Positions 48,102-56,451 of a DNA stretch of 64,000 bases are shown here, in pieces (the stretch's first letter is position 1; the number at the start of each line of letters is the position of its first letter). The translations under genes were made by a program, and so were the position numbers. The notes below the pieces were generated by a model. It made no database searches and was not told the DNA's origin. It worked only from the letters and a program-made list of their open reading frames with translations. The stretch comes from Tritrichomonas musculus (Eukaryota > Parabasalia > Tritrichomonadida > Tritrichomonadidae). The stretch covers positions 1,086,501 through 1,150,500 of the forward strand of contig JAPFFF010000019.1 of NCBI GenBank assembly GCA_039105265.1, read 5' to 3'.

Positions 48102-48184
48102 AATTGTGAAAGTGAACTTAACTTATGAACTTCACATTTCAGTAAAAAAACGGCGGGGTTTCCCGGGAAATTCACTTCAATTTT
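48102..48184. promoter_or_regulatory. Divergent Rep-methylase intergenic region
   Basis: The minus strand has TCACTTT (48,109-48,115) 7 bp before the Rep ATG. The plus strand has TCACATT (48,132-48,138) and TCACTTC (48,172-48,178) before the methylase. A 12-bp palindrome TTTCCCGGGAAA lies at 48,159-48,170 in the middle. Unit 2 has the same layout with a related GC-rich, less perfect palindrome (54,103-54,185). It is a candidate replication origin and two-way promoter. No canonical NANTATTAC loop is seen. Confidence 0.5.
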
Positions 48185-48912
48185 TTGTTGGTACAGAATG
48201 ATAAAATAAAATATACCAAACCACCCCTGCCTTTTTACGGTAACAAAAGTAAGATAAAAAACGAACTGATTCCTATAATAAAATCACTCCCTGATGAACA
48301 AATATATATTGATTTATTCGGAGGTTCTTTTTATCTATCATATTTAATAAAAATATTGAAACCGATATCAGTTGTAATATGCAATGATTACGATAATTAT
48401 TTAAGACGCATTGAACTTATACCTCAAACAAACCAAATATTAGAAGCCATAAATAACACACTAGATACATCTATTTTAACTGTTGGTGAAATATTATTAG
48501 AAGATGATTCTAAACTAGTTAAAAATATATTATCTAAATATGAAGATGATGACTTGTTAACATTATTTTCTAAATTAACTTATTCATCTTCATTTTATTC
48601 TACCAAATCACAATTACTACAAGCAAAACTTTATTATCGCGCGGAATCTTCCAATTCAAAAAGCAGATGATTATATAAAAGACATCCAAATAGTTCATAC
48701 TGATTGGAAAACATTATACAATCAATGGAAAGACATTGATTACACTTTCTTCATTTACGATCCTCCGTATGAATCTACAACAACATATACATATACATCT
48801 TCCTCTGTTGATTATAAAGAAATTATTAATTCCCTTTCTGATCGAAGTAAATTTTTATATTTTACTTCGCCTAAATCTCCTAATTCTGAGTCTCCTTTTT
48901 TCCAGAATTGCC
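48185..48912 (+). pseudogene. D12-class adenine DNA methylase, unit 1
   Basis: PFYGNKSKIK (the PFxGxK-type start), YIDLFGGSFYLSYL (SAM-binding FxGxG variant) and NDYDN are visible from 48,215 to about 48,400, and a YDPPYES motif IV at about 48,755-48,775, so it belongs to the Dam/D12 N6-adenine group. Such enzymes methylate GATC-like sites. A methylase is not a known gene of CRESS viruses and is the most unexpected member of this set. Broken in about two places. The N-terminal part is open from 48,185 to 48,670. Confidence 0.7.
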
Positions 48913-48950
48913 CGAAAAAAACCTTTGAAAAACCCCAATGCCATTTTACC

Positions 48951-48984
<34 letters not shown>

Positions 48985-49027
48985 AGATTTGTTATATTAC
49001 AAGTTTTAATTCACTTCACTTTTAATA

Positions 49028-49288
49028 ATGCAATCTACAATACCAACACCTGAATCTTACGAAATCGCTGTTAATAGGATGTTAATAAACATTTATCTTG
49101 AACATTTGACTATTATGTTATCATTCCAACTGGAAGATATTATAAAATATCATTTTAATAGGATATATCAAATATTCCATCAACTTAAAGGAGATGACTT
49201 CCTAAAAGAACTCATGTTAAAATTACAAAATAAAGATTTATCCCAACAGATTGATATATTGTTTGATCAATTAGATCAACTTAAATAA
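49028..49288 (+). CDS. Small ORF of the virus-like unit, 86 aa
   Basis: A short, intact-looking 86-residue helical protein (MQSTIPTPESYEIAVNRM). TCACTTC at 49,011-49,017 lies 10 bp before its ATG, the same initiator as the neighbouring genes, which supports it as real. No family recognised; only this unit carries it. Confidence 0.5.
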   Translation: MQSTIPTPESYEIAVNRMLINIYLEHLTIMLSFQLEDIIKYHFNRIYQIFHQLKGDDFLKELMLKLQNKDLSQQIDILFDQLDQLK

Positions 49289-49309
49289 ACAAAAATTCAC
49301 TTCACTTTT

Positions 49310-49892
49310 TATTTTGTTTAATTGTTTATGCGTAATCGACGTTATAAAATACTTTCTTACTGCCGTGGGTCAGGTCGTCTCAAATATAATAATGAAAATG
49401 TCGCCTTCAACCTCAGTCTCTCAATACGATTCCAACGATTATCAAGTAAGCTTAATTGAGTCAGCCGCAATAGCTGGAGTTAGAAAGATAGTTCATATGA
49501 AACTTGATTTATTATTCAATGCACCAGCATAAGCTTATGCTGCAGTTGTTTATTTACCAGAAGGTTTTAAGCTTGACGCACAACATCTAACAATTCCATC
49601 AAATGAATCTACATTTCAAGGCTCTGCCCCAGAACCTACATTTAATATAAGAACAAATTGTTACCAACCATCTCAAAATATAATGTGGTTCGGTTCGATT
49701 CGAAGTGATTCAGGAAGATGTACAATTAATATACCATTATCAAAGAATTTGAATGGTGGAGATCAAATAATACTACTTGTTAAACCTATCGGCTTCAATA
49801 CTGATTATACTTATGATAAAAAGCCCATTACAGCTGGACAGTCAAATATTACATTGACAGGTGTTTTTACATATGCCATTGCTTATAGATAA
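49310..49892 (+). pseudogene. Jelly-roll-like capsid protein, broken
   Basis: A region starting near the ATG at 49,328, with an arginine-rich start (MRNRRYK), preceded by TCACTTC at 49,297. The rest is strand-rich, with short pieces such as AVVYLPEGFKLD, QNIMWFGSI, SKNLNGGDQIILLVKP and GVFTYAIAYR. Alternating strands of this length, about 190 residues, and the basic N-terminus resemble single jelly-roll CRESS capsid proteins. Broken in about two places. The assignment rests on size, composition and position between Rep-methylase and the next ORF. Confidence 0.5.
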
Positions 49893-49909
49893 ACACTTCA
49901 CATTTTAAT

Positions 49910-50703
49910 ATGTATCAAAGATCATATAATAAACCAGTTTTAATAAATCCATCTAATTATATTTTTCAAACATATCGTTCACATAATCAGAAAAGTTATT
50001 CATTAACTATTGATCCAAGAAAAGCTCCAATTTTATTAAATTGGCTTATATCAATAAACTCTCCAGATCTTCTAGCATACGTTGAGTCAAAAATTCAACC
50101 TGATCAATCAGAAATTACAAATATTGAATATATATAATACAAGAATTTGAAACCAATCCTGAACCCCCAACAACTTGGAAACAACTCAAGTTGGATGCTC
50201 AAGATTTCATAGAATCTTATTTTTATAAAAAAGAACCACTTACACAAACATGTCATTTTCCATTAACAATTGATGGTTTATTTTGTCCTTTCTTTTTAAT
50301 TATAGTTCCAGGATTTGACACAGCTGGCCATCCATGGGCTTATGATCAATTAGATTCTTATTATTTTCTATATATAAAATCTCCACATCAACGAGAAATA
50401 TATCTTGATTTACAAGGTCTTATCAGAGATGATAATCTAATAATTGTACAGAACACAGGTTGTCGAATTGTCCATATAAAGTATACAGTTTCCCCTGATG
50501 ATTTTATTGATTCTTTGAATAAAATTTATTTTCTTCCCCCGTATGCTAATAATTATAAGAATCAATTAATTACCTCTGCAAATTACGAAGAATATTATTT
50601 CAAAATCTCACCAGAAGCCAATGCAGTTACATCTGAAAGGATGAAAATATCACCATATGCTTTATCCAACGAATTATTTAATATATTTTATAGTTATAAT
50701 TAA
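49910..50703 (+). pseudogene. Unknown virus-like ORF of about 264 codons
   Basis: TCACATT at 49,898 lies 5 bp before an ATG at 49,910, as for the other plus-strand genes. Two frames side by side (to 50,137 and from 50,191) suggest one gene broken once. The second part contains a Tyr/Phe-rich beta-type domain. It ends 20 bp before the end of the convergent basic-protein gene. No family recognised; a capsid-associated role is possible from position only. Confidence 0.45.
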
Positions 50704-50722
50704 TAAAAAATAATTTATTTAT

Positions 50723-51770
50723 TTAAGGTATAAAATCCATATTATCAGTAGAATCATCAGTGTGCCAGTGCCTTCCATCGTTAAGATAGAAATCAGCTCC
50801 GATTTCTCTTCTATGTCTTTCCTGGTTAACAGTATAACCTACAGCATTCCAAGGAGCATTTCTAAATCGTGATTGAGATCTTCTAAAAGTAGCAGCTTGA
50901 GCTACTGCATTATTAAAATTTTGGTTCCATTGTCTTTTTTTATATGTAATCCATCTTTTATGTTCAAGATAATCTCTTTCTTTTCTTGTCATTTTATGGT
51001 TTTTAACTCTTAAAATATTATTTATAGGTTTTTGATAAAGTTTAATTCTTTTATATGCTTCAGTATCTGTTCTCATCATTATTCTTCTTCTATATAAGAA
51101 ATTTCTTTCTTTTCTTGTCATTTTATGTCCATGCAATCATCTGAGATTTCTAATTCTTTGTTCTCTTCTTCTTTTTTTATCATATTTAAACCAATCATTA
51201 CTATACCATCTTGAATAATCATCAAAAGATCTCCATTGCTTTTTATAACCATCGAATCTGTGTATATTTTTTGCTTTTTGACTCATTTCCTTATATTCTG
51301 ACTTAGAAATATTTGTAAATGGTGGCTTTCTTTTATTTAACGCAATTCTTCTATATCTTTCTCTTTGTCGGATAGTTCCAGTTAATAATCTATATCTATT
51401 TTTATTAACTCTTGCCCATCTTCTCAGGAATTTCATCTTATCATTTCTCATTTCCCTTATTATTTCATATTTCCAATCATCATATAAATTTTGAAAATAC
51501 TGAGCAGCTCTTTGAGCTTTTGTTTTATAAAAACCATATACTTTTTTAGCTTTTCTATAATTTGTTCCCATACGAGGATGCTATTGGTAATATTTTTTCC
51601 CCAATGGAACATCTCTTTGCCAGTAATTATACCAATCCAATCCTAGTTCAGCAGGAAATCCAACAGAAGGAGGTATCAATATCGAGCCTGCTTTATCAAT
51701 CGTATAAGCAACTGGGTCTTTATGTCCTTTAGTTAGATATGTCAGTGGGTTATACTAACCACACTGACCA
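50723..51770 (-). pseudogene. Basic virion-like protein, unit 2
   Basis: Clearly related to the basic protein of unit 1: YRKAKKVYGFYKTKAQRAA and TIRQRERYRRIA recur. It extends beyond the end of unit 1's copy with more Arg/Lys/Trp-rich sequence and a separate frame (50,723-51,136) with KMTRKER motifs. The 3' end meets the plus-strand ORF at 50,703. Broken in about two to three places. Its 5' side reaches the junction with the Maverick fragment. Confidence 0.5.
51741..51768. repeat. Hairpin at the virus/Maverick junction
   Basis: GTCAGTGGGTTA, a TAC loop, then TAACCACACTGAC: a 12-bp stem with one bulge. It sits right at the join of the basic-protein gene and the Maverick fragment and is not present at the same place in unit 1. 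It may be part of one of the original element ends. Confidence 0.6.
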
Positions 51771-51874
51771 TTAGAAACTTACATTTTTGTTGATTTTAAT
51801 AACGAAAATGACAAAATGACAATCAAGAAGAGATGTTTTTTGGGAGACCAAAATTGACCAAATTTTTTTATTTT

Positions 51875-52444
51875 TTATTTTTTTGTCAATACATAAATGA
51901 CAACCTCACCAGCAATATATCTATTTTCACCTATCATATCCCTAATTGTTCTCATGAATCGATTTATTATTCCAAGTACATTATGATTATTGTCTTCTGT
52001 TGTTCTATAAATAATGTTCTTTGATTTAATGTAATCCAAGAATTCATTTGACAAATATGCTGTGTCTTGGTCTGACGTTATTGAATATACATTTTTGACA
52101 TCATGAATGAATTTATTAAATGCTTCTATTATTGTTTTTGCTCCTTTCCCAACCAATGGATAACTATAAGCTTTGCGTGTGTTTATATTAATGAACATCA
52201 AATAATTTAATTCATTCTTTCGTCTGTTATTAATGAACGTGTCCATTTGATATCCTCCAGGATGTTTTGAATAGATGTTCATATATTTTGATTTGTCTGG
52301 TACTTCATCATGAATGATATTATTTTTCAAATATTCTCTTGCTTCCTTTTCATTAAATCCATATCTTTTCGCTAGTGGTACAAATTTTGATGGTGTTCGC
52401 CATAGATAACGATTATATAAATCTTCAATTGACTTGAAAGTCAT
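51875..52444 (-). pseudogene. Maverick integrase fragment
   Basis: 189 residues match the N-terminal half of the integrase at 16,335-17,489, through FIPI/YQMDTF, ITSDQDTAYLS and LGIINRFMRTIRD. The chromodomain-like tail is absent. Sequence differs at about a third of positions from the region 1 copy, so it comes from another lineage. Its start codon lies 2 bp from the MITE at 52,446. Confidence 0.85.
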
Positions 52445-52445
52445 T

Positions 52446-52688
52446 TTATATACAGTACAGTAGCAAAACTAAAAACGTATTTTTAATGGAAAATTCCACT
52501 TTTCTGGGAATATTACCAATTATACATTCAAATTTTAATTGAATTTTTTTGAGAATAAAAAAATGGAAAATCTAACTTTTTGAAAGTTTCTTTTCAATTT
52601 TTATTTTTTGTTTTATCTTTTTTTATCAAAAAGTCCGATTTTCCTTTTTTTGAATCATTTTCCATTTCTGTTACTGTACTGTATATAA
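52446..52688. mobile_element. 243-bp MITE with perfect 17-bp ends
   Basis: TTATATACAGTACAGTA at 52,446-52,462 and its exact reverse complement at 52,672-52,688. Flanking TA/TATA suits Tc1/mariner target choice. No coding. It separates the integrase and penton-candidate pieces of the Maverick fragment, and the last codons of that second piece come from the MITE itself. Confidence 0.85.
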
Positions 52689-53069
52689 CAACTTCTGATG
52701 ATTCATCATCTGCATTTCAATCATAAAACTTTCACTAACTGGTAATTTCACATGCATTTTATAATTACGACCACTAACTGGTAATTTCAGAAATGAAACA
52801 ATATTGCATTCAACTTGACTCACTTTCGATGTGTCATTTCTGAAATATTTTCTGACTTTGATATTAAATTCCAATTTACGACGTCTCGCTAACATCCATA
52901 TTGTACGGAAACCGATAATTGTCTCTCCTTTGTCTGCAGTGCACCAATCAGCAGGCAAGTTAAAATAAAATCTATTTGGTATGTCATTGTCTTGCTTTCC
53001 ATCTTCCCTGAAGAACATGTATTCTTTTGGTATTGGTGTGTAATCGATCTGGTCAGTTAAGCGTTTCAT
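52671..53069 (-). pseudogene. Penton-candidate fragment of second Maverick
   Basis: 132 residues. FYFNLPADWCTADKGETIIG and RRRKLEFNI match the region 1 protein at 17,496-18,497, and LPVSESFMIEMQMMNHQK matches its end. Only the conserved parts remain; the middle of the family protein is absent. Its retained parts show which blocks of the region 1 gene are constrained. Confidence 0.7.
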
Positions 53070-53219
53070 TTATGATATCAATAAATTATATTTCATTTGT
53101 GTTGTTTTTGTTTTCTATATTTGTTTCTTTCGCTTAGCTTAATGGTGATGTTTTCAAGATGTAAATCAGTCATATCATCGTTTAACATAAATACTGGCTT
53201 TTTATTAGTGAATTCAGGT

Positions 53220-54102
53220 ATGAATTGATTAGCAATTAGCCTATGCATCCTTAGGATCGAAGACATCATCAATACAGTAGTTAGAAGTAATGATCAGGAA
53301 ATACTCTCCAGGATTGATCCAGATATGTCCCCCTTTCAGTTCACCGTTGTATGGGTATCTATCACCCCAAATTTTAATAAACTGAGCAAGATATATACCA
53401 TCTCCTGGGAAGTCGTCCAAAAGTATACATTTATGAGCTGAAACATCAAGACCATTCCACCACTTATTACAATTCTTTTCGTAGATTTCTTCTGGTGGGA
53501 ATGATTGATGTACTAATGACGCTTTTCCTGTTCCTGGTGCTCCCCAAATCCAAAAGTTCTTTTCTTTTAGGCTACCTTGCCAAACTGTTTTCCCTTGGTT
53601 TTCTCTGGTTCTGATGTCAAGGATCTTTTGGTAACTGTTAAAGTAAACATCAGAGTACTTTTGAGCAAGTTCATCATCACCTAAGTTCTTGCAATCCTTG
53701 ATAAGCTCGATATAATATTGAGCTTTCTCTTGCTTCTTTATGATGGATGTTGGTGCATCTCCGATCTGCCAGAAACATCCTCCTTTCTTGATGTAGTTGA
53801 AGTTTTGTTAATCACTCCTTTACATTGTTCTAAATGTGCAGTAGGTATGATCCTCTTCAATTTTGATCCATATAATTGTTTTTCGAACTTGAGATAAGCA
53901 TGCATATATAGATGGTCTGTTGTAGGAGCTTTTTCTACACAATAAATTCCGTATCTTATAGTATAAAATTTTTGAATTCACTTAATAATTTCATGAGCAT
54001 CGTCATTGTCTTCAAATGTATTATCAGTAATTTGCCATCTTTGTGCCCTCCCCAAGTTTGATTTAGCTCTTCAATCGCTTTTGTAACTTTGTTTACGTCC
54101 AT
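53220..54102 (-). pseudogene. rep: CRESS-type Rep, unit 2
   Basis: Same motif order as unit 1: RWQITDNTF (motif I), MHAYLKFEK (HUH motif II), YIKKGG (motif III), GAPGTGKAS-type Walker A, WWNGLDV, ILLDDFPGD, KGG and LIITSN. Start at the ATG at 54,102 with a TCACTTT initiator upstream. Its nucleotide sequence is roughly three quarters identical to unit 1 and most codon differences are silent, so the two lineages diverged while functional. Its 3' end is joined to the Maverick fragment. Broken in about two places. Confidence 0.8.
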
Positions 54103-54185
54103 AAGATTAAAAGTGAACTTAACTTGTGAACTTCACATTTCAGTAAAAATTCGGCGAGGTTTGCCGGAAAAATCACTTCAAATTT

Positions 54186-55290
54186 ATGCAGGAACAAAAT
54201 GACAAAATAAAATATACCAAACCACACCTGCCTTTTTATGGTAACAAAAGTAAAATAAAAAACGAACTTCTTCCCATAATAAAATCGCTTCCAGATGAAC
54301 AAATATATATTGATCTTTTCGGTGGATCTTTTTATTTATCATATTTGATAAAGACTATTAAACCATCATCGGTAGTTATATAAAATGATTATGATAATTA
54401 CATTAAACGATTAGAAAAGATACCACAAACGAATTCAATCCTTGAAGAAATTAATTCAGCATTAGATACATAAATACTTACAGTCGGTGAAAAATTATAA
54501 GAACATGACGAAAAACTAGTCAAAACTATTTTACAGAAATACGAAGATGTTGATTGGTTAACATTATGCTCAAAATTAACCTATTCATCTTCATTTTATT
54601 CATCAAAATCACAATTATTAATTATTGTCGTAATTTATCAATTCCATCCTCAGATGATTATATTAAAAACCTCCAAATTGTTCATTCCGATTGGAAAAAT
54701 TTATACAACCAATGGAAAGATGTTGAATTTCCCTTTTATAGATTTGATCCTCCTTAGACTTGATATTTTGAGAATCGATATCAAAAACGTCACTTTTTTG
54801 CATCTGATACTCGATTATCAGTTTACAAATCTGATATCGAGATTATCGATTATCAAGATATCAGATATGAAATGTGATATAAAAATAATTGTAAACTTGA
54901 TATCAATTACCGAGATCTCGTGATCTCAAACAGATTTTTCTTTTTTTAATTGGTATTTGTGATTTTATTATATTTAAAAATAAATAATAGAATGTATTGA
55001 TGTTTATTTTAAGATTAAAATCAAAAAAATACATTCTTTTTTATGAAATATTTGAGAATGAATTACGATCATATATTTATCAAAAAGTTTAATTGAAAAT
55101 TCTGATTTCAAAAGCTGAGAAAAAAAATCTCGAGCTCTGAAATCGATCTCGAGAACCTGTGTATATTTATGTATCAATATCAAAAAGTTAATCAATTATC
55201 GATCTCGATAATCGGAGAATAACAAGTCTAATCCTCCTTATGATTTATCATTCAAAGTTTCCTGATCATTATTTAATTTGAAGAACTGAT
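54186..55290 (+). pseudogene. D12 adenine methylase, unit 2, interrupted
   Basis: Starts MQEQNDKIKYTKP at an ATG, with PFYGNKSKIK and YIDLFGGSFYLSYL as in unit 1. A MITE (54,755-55,230) is inserted in the region that encodes the motif IV part. Broken in several places and shorter than the unit 1 gene. The reading frames of the first 200 bases match unit 1 closely. Confidence 0.7.
54747..55238. mobile_element. 476-bp hAT-type MITE inside the methylase
   Basis: ATCCTCCT at 54,747-54,754 and 55,231-55,238 is a perfect 8-bp target duplication. The ends TAGACTTGATATTTT (54,755) and its inverted partner (to 55,230) match at most positions. Internal sequence has many ATCGATATC/GATCTCGA palindromic runs. 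No coding. It inserted into the fossil virus-like array. Confidence 0.85.
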
Positions 55291-55299
55291 CCCATTATT

Positions 55300-55534
55300 A
55301 CAGTATGACAAAGATATATTATTTATCTATTGGAGCTACCAAATATTTGGATGTCAATTTATTTAAATAAAAGTGATGATCTTTGTTTTTTTTAAATACA
55401 GATTATTCAATAGTGTATTCAAATAATTAAAAAGAAAAATAAAAAAATTCAAAAGAGATAAAACAATGAAAATCATTCAAAAAAGGTCAAAATTGATAAT
55501 AGAGGAGAAATTATATAAAAAAAATTAAGTAATC
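55300..55534. other. Gene-free stretch after the virus-like array
   Basis: AT-rich sequence up to the next host gene; no clear right-hand junction of the array was identified. Confidence 0.5.
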
Positions 55535-55888
55535 ATGTCAGGTTATCCACCAGGTTATCAAGGAGCACCACCTCCAGGCTACCAAGGTGCACCACCACCA
55601 GGCTACCAAGGTGCACCACCTCCAGGTTATCAAGGTGCACCACCTCAAGGAATGCAAGGCGCACCACCTCCAGGTTATCAAGGTGCACCACCTCCAGGCT
55701 ACCAAGGAGCCCCACCACCAGGTTACCAAGGTGGACCAGGCTATCCTGGACAACCATACCCAGGCGGCCCAAACAAGAAAGATAAAAAGCATAAGAAGGA
55801 TAAGAAGGATAAAAAAGATAAGAAGCATAAGGACAAGCATTCAGGTTCAGGTTCAGGTTCAGGCTCATCATCATCGTCGTCATCTTAA
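55535..55888 (+). CDS. PGYQGAPP-repeat protein with Lys/Ser tail
   Basis: 117 aa. Eight tandem PGYQGAPPP units (one variant PQGMQGAPP) form residues 5-75. Then a Gly/Pro/Tyr stretch, a KKDKKHKKDKKDKKDKKHK block (about 82-101) and a GSGSGSGSSSSSSS tail. This layout (aromatic PGY repeat plus lysine block) resembles annexin/synexin- or XYPPX-type phase-separating or membrane-surface proteins; no enzyme. The repeat makes both other frames look open, which are shadows. Intronless, with no clear initiator. Confidence 0.75.
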   Translation: MSGYPPGYQGAPPPGYQGAPPPGYQGAPPPGYQGAPPQGMQGAPPPGYQGAPPPGYQGAPPPGYQGGPGYPGQPYPGGPNKKDKKHKKDKKDKKDKKHKDKHSGSGSGSGSSSSSSS

Positions 55889-56451
55889 GCTATTTCTCGA
55901 TCAAATTTCTTCTATTAATAAATCTTTTTTTCTTATGGCTGATATTTTGGTAAATATGTATCAATTTTATTATTCTATATACCCATGCTTATGATTTTTA
56001 ATGAAAATTAATCGATTGATTTAATGAAACATTTATTGATTTTTTTCATATTAAAATGTTTCATTTAATCGATGCTATTTTTATTAATACTTGTGAAAGA
56101 TTCTTTTAAGCTATTAATTTCATTCAATGATTATGGTTAAGAGTAAACATAATGATGAGAAAATTTTTTATTCTTAATTACAACAGAATAAATGACAATT
56201 TATACATTTATGCCGTATCGTATACTTATTCTTATTAGGATAATAATAACAAAATACAATTTTTTTTACCAATATGATATAAAGTTATGAATTTTTTTAT
56301 TTGCATTTATTCTTTGACTTGATAAAACCTTACCCAATTTATAACATTTCCATAATTAAGAATATATTTTTTCCTTTTTTTTTGCTTTCACGCTTTTCAA
56401 TTTTTTTTGTAAATTAGTGAAAAAGTTCATCAGGCGCCGTTTCCTTGTCCA
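55889..56451. other. Gene-free stretch before the giant gene
   Basis: AT-rich with T runs. The region just before the giant gene's ATG (56,452) has TTCATCAG, a weak initiator match. Confidence 0.5.

Larger units (their letters stand above)
51800..53240 (-). mobile_element. Maverick fragment inside the virus-like array
   Basis: Minus-strand relatives of three Maverick genes of region 1 appear in the same order: integrase (51,875-52,444), the penton-candidate gene (52,671-53,069) and a piece like the HNH endonuclease (about 53,097-53,240). All are partial; the penton-candidate piece retains its two conserved ends but is much shorter than the region 1 gene. The polymerase and capsid genes are absent. 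The fragment separates the basic gene from Rep of unit 2, so it arrived after or during array formation. It is a different, more diverged Maverick lineage than region 1. Confidence 0.75.
46338..55300. mobile_element. Fossil CRESS-virus-like tandem array
   Basis: Gene order on the two strands is basic protein (-), Rep (-), D12 methylase (+), small ORF (+), capsid-like (+), ORF (+), then basic protein (-), Rep (-), methylase (+) again. A circular genome of about 4.6 kb integrated head to tail would give exactly this. Matching landmarks in Rep and methylase are about 5.9-6.0 kb apart; about 1.4 kb of that is a Maverick fragment inserted in the second unit. The two units are clearly diverged, so they are not recent duplicates of each other. 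Most genes are broken several times; the array is a fossil. Confidence 0.75.

Noticed and set aside
52480-52500. GAATATTAC, matching the CRESS nonanucleotide NANTATTAC.
   Set aside because: It lies inside the MITE, not in the Rep-methylase region, and has no good flanking stem; likely chance in AT-rich DNA.
55533-55994. Open frames in all other frames of the PGYQGAPP gene.
   Set aside because: Products of repeat DNA; the plus-strand frame with Lys block is the sensible one.
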